Shown one piece after another: positions 18,641 to 26,763 of a stretch of DNA of 64,000 bases (its first letter is position 1; the number at the start of each line of letters is the position of its first letter). The position numbers and the translations under genes were made by a program. The notes under the pieces were generated by a model, which saw only the letters and a list, made by a program, of their open reading frames with translations, did no database searches and had not been told where the DNA came from. The DNA lies in the NCBI GenBank assembly GCA_937872515.1, contig CALMSX010000026.1, positions 1 to 64,000 on the forward strand, read 5' to 3'. This stretch comes from an uncultured Bacteroidota bacterium. Its GTDB lineage: Bacteria > Bacteroidota > Bacteroidia > Chitinophagales > Saprospiraceae.

Positions 18641-20362
18641 ATGCAGAAGATCGGTACCTATTTGTTTTTAATCCTGGCAATGACCTCCATCCTGGCCTGC
18701 GGCAAAGACAAAATTGAGGAAGAAACCTGGGAGGTCCCCGACGAGCCTCGGATTATCGTTGAATCTGCCCGTATGGTTACCGGTATAACCGATGAAAACG
18801 GGCTTCCTTTGGATGGACTAACCGCAGCCTTTAATGATACCATTAGATTGGTGGACAAAGGTGATTATTTCCAGTTTAAGGGCACGCAGCTCAATAAGCG
18901 CGGTGAAATTTTGCGACTTACCGATAAGGAGGGCAGGCAATACCATTTTACCCAGCGACCCATTGAAAATGATGTGGCGTATTTTCAACAGGTAATTATC
19001 CGAAACAAACCTACACTTGTCCTAAAAAGCCACAATCCACTTGAACTGTCATTGACCAATGAGACCCAAATAGAGATTGCTCCCAACCAATATCGCAAAT
19101 CCGTACAATCCTATTCAGGTGATGTTATAGTTGAATATTTTACCTATGATGTCAAGCGTGAAAATCATCGGGCAGCATTGCCGGGTGGGGTAACAGGGAT
19201 CGATAAAACTGGCAAAAGAGCACTGTTGAAAATGATCACCGCGTTTAGCATTAATTGCAAAACTCCAAATGCGGAGAACCTCGAATTTACTTCAGCAACC
19301 TTAAGTTCTTCTCACTTGAATCAGGATAATGCCCTTTTTTATTACAATGATAAAATAGGCAATTGGGAATTTGTAGATAATGAAATCGCTACATTAAATT
19401 CAGCGGTTCTCTCAAAGCCCGGTCACTACTGCATCGCCAAGCCTGTACCCTATGTTCAGATAAATGGGATTCTATTATTAGGAGGCAATCCGGCACCCAA
19501 TCAAAAAGTAACCCTTAGTTATTCTGACTCAGGTCAGACCATTTTTACCACCAACTCCGGAAAATGGGAAGCCCTCGTACCTGCTGGTGAAGAACTAAGT
19601 TATACCTACGATCTTCCCTGTTTTGCTGGTTCAAAAACGATAGGACCTTCCACTGCCGACATCCTTTTACCAACAGACAGCCCTTCTGAAACTACTCAAA
19701 GTACACGATTTACAGGTAGATTGTTAAACTGCCTTGGACAAAAGATCGATAATGGCTTTCTTCAGGTTGAGGGAAATGACTTTTATAAGACCATTTACCT
19801 AGAAGGAGGAAGCATTGATTTTGTATTACCTCATTGCCAATCGGATAAAATCACTGTAAGGGCTTATGACGCAGATACAGGTGAATCGGGTTCGCAGATA
19901 GAATGGAAGCCCGGATTTGATAATCAGATGTACAATGTTTTTGCTTGTGCTAAAATGTCAGATCCCTACTTTGAGATCCACAATAACGAAGGAAGTGTTA
20001 TTTATACTCAGCTTCTGCAAACGAAAATGCAGGACCGTATACAGCTGCAAGCCAAAAACTCAAATAGTGGCAATAATGCACTTACCCTTGTTTTTCCAGC
20101 TTCACAGCCAGGTAGCCAACCCAACGGGAGTATCAATTTGTCATGGTATGACAGCAGTTTTGCCGGTAAAGGCATCTCAGTCAACTGCGATAATTCTATT
20201 AACTGTGGCTTTGAAAACTTTGATATCACCCACCTTTCAGAGTTGCAGGATGGCTGGATCCGGGCTCATTTTAGGGCGAGGATGTGGAGTAAAATTCTCA
20301 ATACGCTTGAAGCTGGATATGTGGAAGTTGAAGGCAGTTTTCAAATCAAGAGAGCTTTTTAA
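18641..20362 (+). CDS. Large lipoprotein of unknown function, first gene of an ECF sigma operon
   Basis: Started at ATG 18641, this 573-residue protein has a lipoprotein signal with lipobox SILAC (Cys ~20). A GTG at 18602 in the same frame would place extra residues before the signal peptide and is less likely. The body is rich in beta-strand patterns with short Ig-like or carboxypeptidase-regulatory-like segments (QINGILLLGGNPAPNQKVTLSY; FTGRLLNCLGQKIDNGFLQVEG). I do not recognise a family. The product should sit in the periplasm or on the outer membrane. It ends 10 bases before the sigma factor gene, so it is probably part of the same signalling unit, for example as a sensor or as an effector under sigma control (inference). 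Confidence 0.82.
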   Translation: MQKIGTYLFLILAMTSILACGKDKIEEETWEVPDEPRIIVESARMVTGITDENGLPLDGLTAAFNDTIRLVDKGDYFQFKGTQLNKRGEILRLTDKEGRQYHFTQRPIENDVAYFQQVIIRNKPTLVLKSHNPLELSLTNETQIEIAPNQYRKSVQSYSGDVIVEYFTYDVKRENHRAALPGGVTGIDKTGKRALLKMITAFSINCKTPNAENLEFTSATLSSSHLNQDNALFYYNDKIGNWEFVDNEIATLNSAVLSKPGHYCIAKPVPYVQINGILLLGGNPAPNQKVTLSYSDSGQTIFTTNSGKWEALVPAGEELSYTYDLPCFAGSKTIGPSTADILLPTDSPSETTQSTRFTGRLLNCLGQKIDNGFLQVEGNDFYKTIYLEGGSIDFVLPHCQSDKITVRAYDADTGESGSQIEWKPGFDNQMYNVFACAKMSDPYFEIHNNEGSVIYTQLLQTKMQDRIQLQAKNSNSGNNALTLVFPASQPGSQPNGSINLSWYDSSFAGKGISVNCDNSINCGFENFDITHLSELQDGWIRAHFRARMWSKILNTLEAGYVEVEGSFQIKRAF

Positions 20363-20372
20363 TCTATTTTGA

Positions 20373-20921
20373 ATGCTTACTGATCAGGAAATAATTAAGG
20401 GATGCAAAGAGGGTAAAGAAAGAGCTTACAAGGCCTTGCTTAACCGTTTTGCACCCAGATTAATGGCGCTGGCACTGCGTTACCTAAAAGAAAATGCCAG
20501 TGCAGAGGATGCTGTTCAGGAGAGTTTGATCCAGGTCTTTCAATCGATCCACAGATATGAACACAAGGATCAATTGTATCCATGGTTGCAAAAAATTACG
20601 GTGAATCAATGTCTCAAAATGTTGAGAAACAAGGTCATCTGGCTCCATCAGGACGAGATCAGGGAGGAAAGTGAGTACGATGACAACATCCAATTTTCTG
20701 CTTACGGGGATAGTATGATGAAGGCATTGAATGAACTCCCCGAAGCCTACAACCTTGTTTTTAACCTCTACATCGCGGAAGGTTATAGCCATGCTGAAAT
20801 TGCAGAATTATTGGGTATTTCTGAGTCTTCAAGCAGGGTCTATCTTACCCGGGCCAGAGCGTTATTGAAATCCTATTTATTAAAATCTAACAACACCGGA
20901 TATGTATCAGGAATATCGTGA
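20373..20921 (+). CDS. ECF-type RNA polymerase sigma factor
   Basis: This 182-residue sigma-70 family protein has region 2 at residues ~10-75 (ALLNRFAPRLMALALRYLKE…AEDAVQESLIQVFQSIHRYE) and a region 4 helix-turn-helix at ~115-170 (LPEAYNLVFNLYIAEGYSHAEIAELLGISESSSRVYLTRAR). Region 3 is absent, as in extracytoplasmic-function sigmas. It would direct RNA polymerase to a small envelope-related regulon. It sits 10 bases after the lipoprotein gene. Its last 20 bases overlap the next gene, the usual coupling between a sigma and its anti-sigma. Confidence 0.94.
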   Translation: MLTDQEIIKGCKEGKERAYKALLNRFAPRLMALALRYLKENASAEDAVQESLIQVFQSIHRYEHKDQLYPWLQKITVNQCLKMLRNKVIWLHQDEIREESEYDDNIQFSAYGDSMMKALNELPEAYNLVFNLYIAEGYSHAEIAELLGISESSSRVYLTRARALLKSYLLKSNNTGYVSGIS

Positions 20922-22185
20922 TTGGGAAAAGGCCTTCCAAAAGCAGACTGCAGGTGAAAGTGCCAACATAGATACCAATAAGTTGTGGCAGCATTTAAAA
21001 AGCCATGTGCCGGAAAATAGAAAACAAAACAGGTGGCTCCCTTTTTTGTTGATTGTAGGGCTGTTGTCGCTGGCCTTGCCTTCTTGGTTATGGGTGCAAA
21101 ACACAAACCTCAAGGCAGCCAATAAGTCGTTAGGGCAAGAATTGGCTGCCAACAAACTGCTTTTGCTGGAATGTAAGGCTCTGGCACAAAACAGCAATCG
21201 CATGAAAGATCCATTTTCTGTTCCCACTAACGTTTTGAAAGCTGAAAGCGGAAATAGAGAACAAAATAAATATGTTTCTCAAAGATTAAATAATTTTTCA
21301 AAAAGTGATACACCCAAATTAGTAAGCCCGGATCAACATTTTTTGCAGCTATTTGAAAACACAACTCCATCAAACCCTTTAAGAGAAGCCATCGTTGTGA
21401 GCAATCTTAATCCCCGAAAATTGGGAGTGACTTTGGAACCAGAACTTTTCGAAATTGCGATAAACAAACACAAAAGAAAAAACACCATTGCCCCACCTTC
21501 TGGTTTTGTTCAATTGACATTCACTGGGAGTGGATCTGGACTAAAGGGAAATTATCTTTCTTCCGATTTAGCATTTTTAAATAATGTCAACTACCAGCTT
21601 GGTTTGCAGTTAAACGCTGCCAAATTCCTCAACCGAAATTGGTTTGTAGGCGTAAAGGTAAATTACAACTACGTAGGCAATGTAACTAACTATACCTCGA
21701 CCACAAAGGATAGAAATGAGACTACCGGAACTACCCAGATTTTGATTGATGGCAATGGTAATATAAGCTCCTCAGAGGGTGTAAAAGGTACCACCATTTT
21801 TCATCGGGTTAAGGCAGAACTTTATAATGTACACCATCAAATATTATTGGGACCTGGTATAGGTTATTCATTTATCCAAAGTGACAAAGTCAATGTAAAT
21901 TTATATGCTTCAGCGCAATGGCTGCTTTCGTCCCATTTTTCAGGCAAAACACCCTTGGGATCAGAAACGTTTGCAGGTGGTGAATCGCAGCAGTGGTTAT
22001 ACAGATTGAGATACCCTCAACTGGGTTTGGGTGCAGATTGGAATCAACAATTATTCGGCAAGCTATACATGAGTATCGGCCTCCACACCGGGTTTCAGTC
22101 AGATCAATTGGGTCTGGCCGGAAGGGTTTTAAGCAGAAAGGGTTTCTTTTATGGTGGCCACCTTGGATTGCAGAAATATTTTTAA
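20902..22185 (+). CDS. Putative anti-sigma factor fused to an outer-membrane-type beta-barrel region
   Basis: The 427-residue product has three parts. A short soluble N-terminus (residues 1-44, with DTNKLWQHLKSHVPENRK) is of the kind seen in small anti-sigma proteins. One membrane helix follows (residues ~45-63, WLPFLLIVGLLSLALPSW). After a linker, residues ~195-427 alternate like a beta-barrel (NYQLGLQLNAAKFLNRNWFVGVKVNYNY … LYMSIGLHTGFQSDQ … GGHLGLQKYF) and end in Phe, as outer membrane proteins do. The gene overlaps the sigma gene by 20 bases. Role inferred: membrane-bound control of the adjacent sigma factor. How one chain could carry both a TM helix and a barrel-like domain is unclear; the C-terminal part may instead be a periplasmic beta domain. 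Confidence 0.8.
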   Translation: MYQEYRDWEKAFQKQTAGESANIDTNKLWQHLKSHVPENRKQNRWLPFLLIVGLLSLALPSWLWVQNTNLKAANKSLGQELAANKLLLLECKALAQNSNRMKDPFSVPTNVLKAESGNREQNKYVSQRLNNFSKSDTPKLVSPDQHFLQLFENTTPSNPLREAIVVSNLNPRKLGVTLEPELFEIAINKHKRKNTIAPPSGFVQLTFTGSGSGLKGNYLSSDLAFLNNVNYQLGLQLNAAKFLNRNWFVGVKVNYNYVGNVTNYTSTTKDRNETTGTTQILIDGNGNISSSEGVKGTTIFHRVKAELYNVHHQILLGPGIGYSFIQSDKVNVNLYASAQWLLSSHFSGKTPLGSETFAGGESQQWLYRLRYPQLGLGADWNQQLFGKLYMSIGLHTGFQSDQLGLAGRVLSRKGFFYGGHLGLQKYF

Positions 22186-22244
22186 AATAATAAGTGAGTA
22201 AAGTAATTGTGTCAAACAATTTTTTTAACAACAAACTTTCTAAA

Positions 22245-24902
22245 ATGAAGAATTTATTACCCCTTTTTACATGGCTGATTTGCCTCTTAACCATGGATGC
22301 ATACGCCCAGCAGGCATCATGCCGCTCTAAATTGGAATTAGATGCACCGGCATTCTCTTGCTCGGTGACCATCACCCCTGACATGATCAATTTTGGCTCA
22401 TTTAACTACGACCAATTAGTAGTGATAGATCCGATTATTGGTGCGGGTACCCATCAGGTAGGGCTGGTCGCCATTTCAGGTGCAGAGTCTGATACCTGTT
22501 ATACCACTGTGACAGTTTATGATAAAACCAAACCAGTGCTCATATTGCACCAAAACATCGTATTGGATTTGGGAGCAACCGGACATGTCAATCTAATACC
22601 CGGTATGGTAAATTCAGGATCCTACGACTATTGCAGCCCTGTCAGTTTTGTTTTATCGCCATCTTTTGTTGACTGCGATTCTCCAAATCCAACCAAAGTT
22701 ACGGTGGTCGCTTTTGATAGCACAGGTAACTACAGCGAAGGTACAACCTTGGTTTATGTGGAGAACAAGATTGTGGCAACCACGTCCTTAGTTTGTAATG
22801 ATGGTGTTGTTGTCAATGTGGGACCTGCAGGATCCATTCTACTGGATGCTGATGATATATTGGAAGGGGGCCCCTATAAATGTCCATCTTATTACCGACT
22901 TGTTTTGCTTGAAAATAGTGTACCCCGACCAAAGGCCGAAGTGAATGCAGGGGATGTAGGAAAGGTATTTCAGGCTGTGGTTACAGACCCTTCCACGGGA
23001 AATTCTTGTTGGGGAAGTTTGACCGTAGCTTTATCCCCATGCACCGGACCCGATCTCTGTGATACAAAATCCAATTGCGAACCGGTAACGGATTGTACCG
23101 GTGGTCACTCTTCAGATGACAACATCGAATGGCCATGCGACATTGAGGCTGGTTATAAGTTGGTTTTAGATGAGAAACCTACGCCCGCTGTATTAAAAAA
23201 TGTGCTTGGCCTGCCCTTGTCAAATGTTGAACCCATAACTGTCAACAATGAATGTTCTCAAATAGTAACTACCTATACTGATCAGCGAATTCAACTTCCT
23301 GATGGCGTAAAAATATTGAGAACGTGGAGCGCCCTCAATTGGTTAAGCGGTAAGGTAGTAAGTTACCTTCAAACCATCAGGTTGATCAATGTTGAACTCA
23401 ATTCCTGTTTTATCTGTGATACCCTGGCCTGGAACACACCCATTACCGATTGTGCTGGTGGGCATACCGATCAGGATGCGGTCGAATGGCCAGCAGACAT
23501 TACTGTGCACACACAGCTCATTTCGCCTCAAGACCTGGAGCAAAACCCGGAAGTGAACATTCGTAATGCCCGCCCTGAAATAACGGCATCATGTGATAAC
23601 TACTTCTTGAGTTATACGGATACCTATACCGTTATTAATGACTCTACCTCATTTGTGGTAAGAAATTGGAGTATTTTTGATTTTGGAACGCTGGAATATG
23701 GCACTTTTACTCAGAATATTACCGTAATCTCGGATGTTAATGCTAACCAACGCACAGTTTGTATTAAATCTATGAATGGATCAGCTGTGGAGGGTGTACA
23801 ACTGCAAACCAATGTTATTACTACCGGAGATGTTTGTACCTCTTTTGATTTTGATCCTTCGCAGAGCCTTGTTGCACCTTCAAAAATGGGCGATGCAGCT
23901 GATGGTATTGACATTGAAGATGCTTCTATGTTGTTGGACCATATTTTAGGAATTGAACCCTTAAATGATTTTCAGAAACTGGCTGCTGATGTCAACCTTG
24001 ATGGCCAGGTCACTTCTTTTGACCTTTTAACCATATTGAAATTAATTACAGGAGATCAAACTACCCTGGATAAGGTTTGGAGATTTTTCTATCTGCCTGT
24101 AGGAGAATCCAATTTTTCCCTCCCACTCAGTGAGCAAGCCGATGTGAGTTCACCTTTTCAAACTTATTTTTTTAAAGGCATAAAGATGGGAGATCTCAAT
24201 GACGACAATTCCAGCAATGGAAATAGTTCATATGAATCAGCGAATCTGATTTTAAAAGATGATATTGTCTATGCCGGCCAATCTACCAAATTTGCCATCA
24301 CAACGGACCGTGACCATTATGCATCTGCCTTACAGGTTGAATTTGTTAAATCCGATGACATGGATTTTTTTATTCCCATTTGTGATCTTGGTTTATATGG
24401 TACAGAAACCATCAAGGATCTGGGTGACAAGTATATTTATTCATGGTTGGCAAATGATCAAATTGCAAAAAGTGGCGGCGTTTACCTTCCCAAAGGAAGC
24501 ATTTTGTTTAATGTGAAAATGATTTCCAAATCCAACTCTATTTTGAGCAACATGATCCACATCACCAGCGAAATCAATAATAAACTTAGGTCAAACAAAG
24601 CCATCCCTACCTATCTGTTAACCCTGAAGGTAGAGGACCAGATTACTACTTCAGTGGTTGATCAGAATGATCAAAACAATTGGATGCCGGTACCCAATCC
24701 TACTTCCGACCAGGTGGTTTTATTAAATGCGCACAACATAAAGGCCATTGATCTTTACACATCAACAGGCCAATTGATTGAAAGCTGGAACACAGCTGTG
24801 ACCCAACTCAACCTCTCCCATGTTGCACCTGGGGCTTACCTGATCAGAGCTAGTCATAACGATGCTACTACCTCAGTAAAACCCCTTTTTATCATCAGGT
24901 AA
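22245..24902 (+). CDS. T9SS-secreted protein with dockerin-like module
   Basis: Started at ATG 22245 (885 residues) because MKNLLPLFTWLICLL…AYAQQA is a clean signal peptide; the frame opens 51 bases earlier. The N-terminal part has HYR-like segments. In the middle two related repeats appear (DCTGGHSSDDNIEWPCDI and DCAGGHTDQDAVEWPADI). Residues ~548-605 form a dockerin type I-like pair (DIEDASMLLDHILGIEP … DVNLDGQVTSFDLLTILK), followed by a cohesin/carbohydrate-module-like segment and a T9SS type A sorting domain (MPVPNPTSDQVVLL … GAYLIRASHND). It is the last gene of the sigma operon, 59 bases downstream, and ends at a terminator. It may be the secreted target of the sigma circuit (inference). 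Confidence 0.9.
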   Translation: MKNLLPLFTWLICLLTMDAYAQQASCRSKLELDAPAFSCSVTITPDMINFGSFNYDQLVVIDPIIGAGTHQVGLVAISGAESDTCYTTVTVYDKTKPVLILHQNIVLDLGATGHVNLIPGMVNSGSYDYCSPVSFVLSPSFVDCDSPNPTKVTVVAFDSTGNYSEGTTLVYVENKIVATTSLVCNDGVVVNVGPAGSILLDADDILEGGPYKCPSYYRLVLLENSVPRPKAEVNAGDVGKVFQAVVTDPSTGNSCWGSLTVALSPCTGPDLCDTKSNCEPVTDCTGGHSSDDNIEWPCDIEAGYKLVLDEKPTPAVLKNVLGLPLSNVEPITVNNECSQIVTTYTDQRIQLPDGVKILRTWSALNWLSGKVVSYLQTIRLINVELNSCFICDTLAWNTPITDCAGGHTDQDAVEWPADITVHTQLISPQDLEQNPEVNIRNARPEITASCDNYFLSYTDTYTVINDSTSFVVRNWSIFDFGTLEYGTFTQNITVISDVNANQRTVCIKSMNGSAVEGVQLQTNVITTGDVCTSFDFDPSQSLVAPSKMGDAADGIDIEDASMLLDHILGIEPLNDFQKLAADVNLDGQVTSFDLLTILKLITGDQTTLDKVWRFFYLPVGESNFSLPLSEQADVSSPFQTYFFKGIKMGDLNDDNSSNGNSSYESANLILKDDIVYAGQSTKFAITTDRDHYASALQVEFVKSDDMDFFIPICDLGLYGTETIKDLGDKYIYSWLANDQIAKSGGVYLPKGSILFNVKMISKSNSILSNMIHITSEINNKLRSNKAIPTYLLTLKVEDQITTSVVDQNDQNNWMPVPNPTSDQVVLLNAHNIKAIDLYTSTGQLIESWNTAVTQLNLSHVAPGAYLIRASHNDATTSVKPLFIIR

Positions 24903-24926
24903 ATTACTTTAACTTACTTTTTCCAG

Positions 24927-24959
24927 ACAGGCGGCTTTTTTGAGCTGCCTGTTTTTTTT
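24927..24959 (+). terminator. Terminator of the sigma/dockerin operon
   Basis: A 9-bp stem ACAGGCGGC / GCTGCCTGT with one G-U pair, loop TTTTTTGA and an 8-T tract. It overlaps the stop codon of the convergent GNAT gene. Confidence 0.88.
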
Positions 24960-25470
24960 ATACATTAAGAGATCGGACCATCACATAATCATCCATCACA
25001 TAGTTGTTCCCTATTTCAAGTACTACCGCCTTTTCTACTTCAAAGCCCTGTTGGAGATAAAAATCAAACGCCGGGTTCTTTTTATTCACATTCAATTCTA
25101 AACCTTTATCTCCTTCATTTTCTGAATGCTTTAGTACAAAATTAAGCATCATTTTCCCCAAACCTTTGCCGTGTTGATCGGGTAAAAGATATAACTTGTG
25201 CAGCCGTGTTCTGTCATTTTTGTCACCATAATGCAGACTGAATGAAAGAAAACCTATGGCAATGCCGCCATCCTCCAGCAGGTAGATTTGATGCCCTTTT
25301 GCTCCAATTTGATCTTCCAGCGATTCAATAGAATACATTTTTTCCAACATATATTCAACTTGTTCGTCTCCGATAATAGGGGGATAAACTACCTTCCATA
25401 TTTTATCGGCAAGCTCTTGCACAACCACTAAATCGCTTGAGGTGACATTTTTAAATGTGTAGGATGTCAT
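24958..25470 (-). CDS. GNAT-family N-acetyltransferase
   Basis: The protein is 170 residues when started at ATG 25470 (MTSYTFKNVTSSDL); the frame extends to 25506 but those residues are not family-like. The GNAT core is visible: beta-4/beta-5 with LHKLYLLPDQHGKGLGKMML, where Q-HGKG-G is the acetyl-CoA pyrophosphate loop, then GLELNVNKKNPAFDFYLQQGFE. Members transfer an acetyl group from acetyl-CoA to an amine; the acceptor is unknown. It is transcribed divergently from the YdeI-like gene across 68 bases that include a perfect inverted repeat. Confidence 0.9.
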   Translation of the reverse strand: MTSYTFKNVTSSDLVVVQELADKIWKVVYPPIIGDEQVEYMLEKMYSIESLEDQIGAKGHQIYLLEDGGIAIGFLSFSLHYGDKNDRTRLHKLYLLPDQHGKGLGKMMLNFVLKHSENEGDKGLELNVNKKNPAFDFYLQQGFEVEKAVVLEIGNNYVMDDYVMVRSLNV

Positions 25471-25494
25471 CTTTTTTATTTGTGTAAAAGTAAG

Positions 25495-25509
25495 AACTTG
25501 GATCAAGTT
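25495..25509. promoter_or_regulatory. Perfect inverted repeat between divergent genes
   Basis: AACTTG-GAT-CAAGTT, a 6+3+6 dyad. It overlaps the TTG (25498-25500) that could serve as -33 element for the plus-strand gene, whose near-consensus -7 box TAATTTTA is at 25517-25524. Possible operator. Confidence 0.4.
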
Positions 25510-25538
25510 ATTTCTCTAATTTTATCCGATCATTTCCT

Positions 25539-26033
25539 ATGCAAGCCATCTTTAAAAAAAAAGTATTATTGGAAAAATTCCCCGGCAAAGGTGGCTGGAC
25601 CTATGCTGCCCTGGATGCTTTATATGAAAAATCAAGTCGACACTTTGGTATGCTGAGGGTAAAAGGGAGCATTGATCATTTTGCCTTTGAACAATTTAAT
25701 CTCATGCCAATGGGAGATGGAAGACTGTTTCTACCTGTAAAAAAAGCCATTCGTCAAACGATCAGAAAAGAAGCTGGTGACTGGGTGGAAGTGGAGTTGT
25801 TTTTAGATACCTCAGATGTGGTGATTCCGATGATAATCCTGGATTGTTTAAAAGAGGATCCTACTGCTTTGGTAAAATTCCAGCAGCTATCACCCACCAT
25901 TCAAAGAAGACACATAGAACACATCATGGCCGCCAAAAACGACGAAACCATTGCCAATAGAATTGCTGATTTGATGCGTAAAGTAAACGATGGATATAAA
26001 GCCAATTTAATTTTACGGTGCTTAAAAATTTAA
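25539..26033 (+). CDS. YdeI/OmpD-associated, DUF1905-domain protein
   Basis: This 164-residue protein has an N-terminal DUF1905 beta domain (WTYAALDALYEK … RVKGSIDHFAFEQFNLMPMGDGRLFLPVKKAIRQTIRKEAGDWVEVELFLD). The C-terminal helical YdeI-like part contains the usual pattern LSPTIQRRHIEHIMAAKNDETIANRIADLM. Families with this pair are called bacteriocin-protection or YdeI-like, and the biochemical role is not known. Cytoplasmic; no signal peptide. It is divergent from the GNAT gene. Confidence 0.88.
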   Translation: MQAIFKKKVLLEKFPGKGGWTYAALDALYEKSSRHFGMLRVKGSIDHFAFEQFNLMPMGDGRLFLPVKKAIRQTIRKEAGDWVEVELFLDTSDVVIPMIILDCLKEDPTALVKFQQLSPTIQRRHIEHIMAAKNDETIANRIADLMRKVNDGYKANLILRCLKI

Positions 26034-26090
26034 AATAATATTTTATGGATATTTGTTAATATGCGCAAAACAGAATTAAATTTGGATGTC

Positions 26091-26120
26091 TTGACAGCTT
26101 CCGAGTTTTGAATATCTTTG
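26091..26120 (+). promoter_or_regulatory. Full Bacteroidota promoter (TTG-N19-TATCTTTG)
   Basis: The -33 TTG is at 26091-26093 and the -7 box TATCTTTG at 26113-26120, spacing 19, an exact match to the consensus. The start site should fall at about 26125-26128, on or next to the GTG that begins the next gene. Confidence 0.8.
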
Positions 26121-26126
26121 TTGATA

Positions 26127-26651
26127 GTGAAACACAAAAGCATATCAATCTGGTTTTTATCTGCCCTGGCCTTACCTATGATCTGGGTGGCCATCTTATT
26201 TGTTTTTGGCATTCAGGTGCACAGGCAAATGGTACAGCAACAAATGAGGCAAAACAAGCTTGCACTTTCAACCTTTATATTTACTTGTAATGAATTTGCC
26301 GCACTCGAGTGGGAGCATGCCAAAGAATTTAAGTGGCAGGGCAACATGTATGACGTAGAATCCATTTGTGAATCCGAAACAGAAATAGAGATCCTCGTTT
26401 TTAAAGACCTTGCAGAAGATGAACTCATGAAATTTTTACGAAAAGGTATTAAGTCAACTTTAGGTAAAGGTGAAAACAGCAAAGAACAATCACAATTGGT
26501 AGGTCTTTGGTTCAAATCGCTTTATTTACCTCCAACGGAAATGTGCCTAAACTTGGCTAACTCAATTAATAAGGAACCAAAAATTTTCTATTATAAAATG
26601 GAAATAGGTTTAGACAATCAATTAGCATTGCTCCATCCCCCGGCTGCTTGA
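26127..26651 (+). CDS. Small membrane-anchored protein upstream of a TonB receptor
   Basis: This 174-residue protein starts at GTG 26127; the TTG codons at 26118 and 26121 overlap or directly follow the -7 box and cannot be translated from that promoter. An N-terminal membrane helix (ISIWFLSALALPMIWVAILFVFGI) precedes a soluble part. That part has a pattern I recall from small Bacteroidota proteins encoded near TonB-dependent receptors: F…LEWEHAKEFKWQGNMYDVESI. Function is unknown. With the TonB receptor 112 bases downstream, it may be an accessory of metal or heme uptake (inference). A leaderless transcript is likely given the promoter position. Confidence 0.72.
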   Translation: MKHKSISIWFLSALALPMIWVAILFVFGIQVHRQMVQQQMRQNKLALSTFIFTCNEFAALEWEHAKEFKWQGNMYDVESICESETEIEILVFKDLAEDELMKFLRKGIKSTLGKGENSKEQSQLVGLWFKSLYLPPTEMCLNLANSINKEPKIFYYKMEIGLDNQLALLHPPAA

Positions 26652-26763
26652 TTTTTATTATTTTCTGCAGATGCCTATGGCATCCGGAATCGCACAATTC
26701 TATCTTACAATCAGCAAAAGGTTGATATTTTCTGTCAGCTTACTGCTTTACATGATTTAAATA

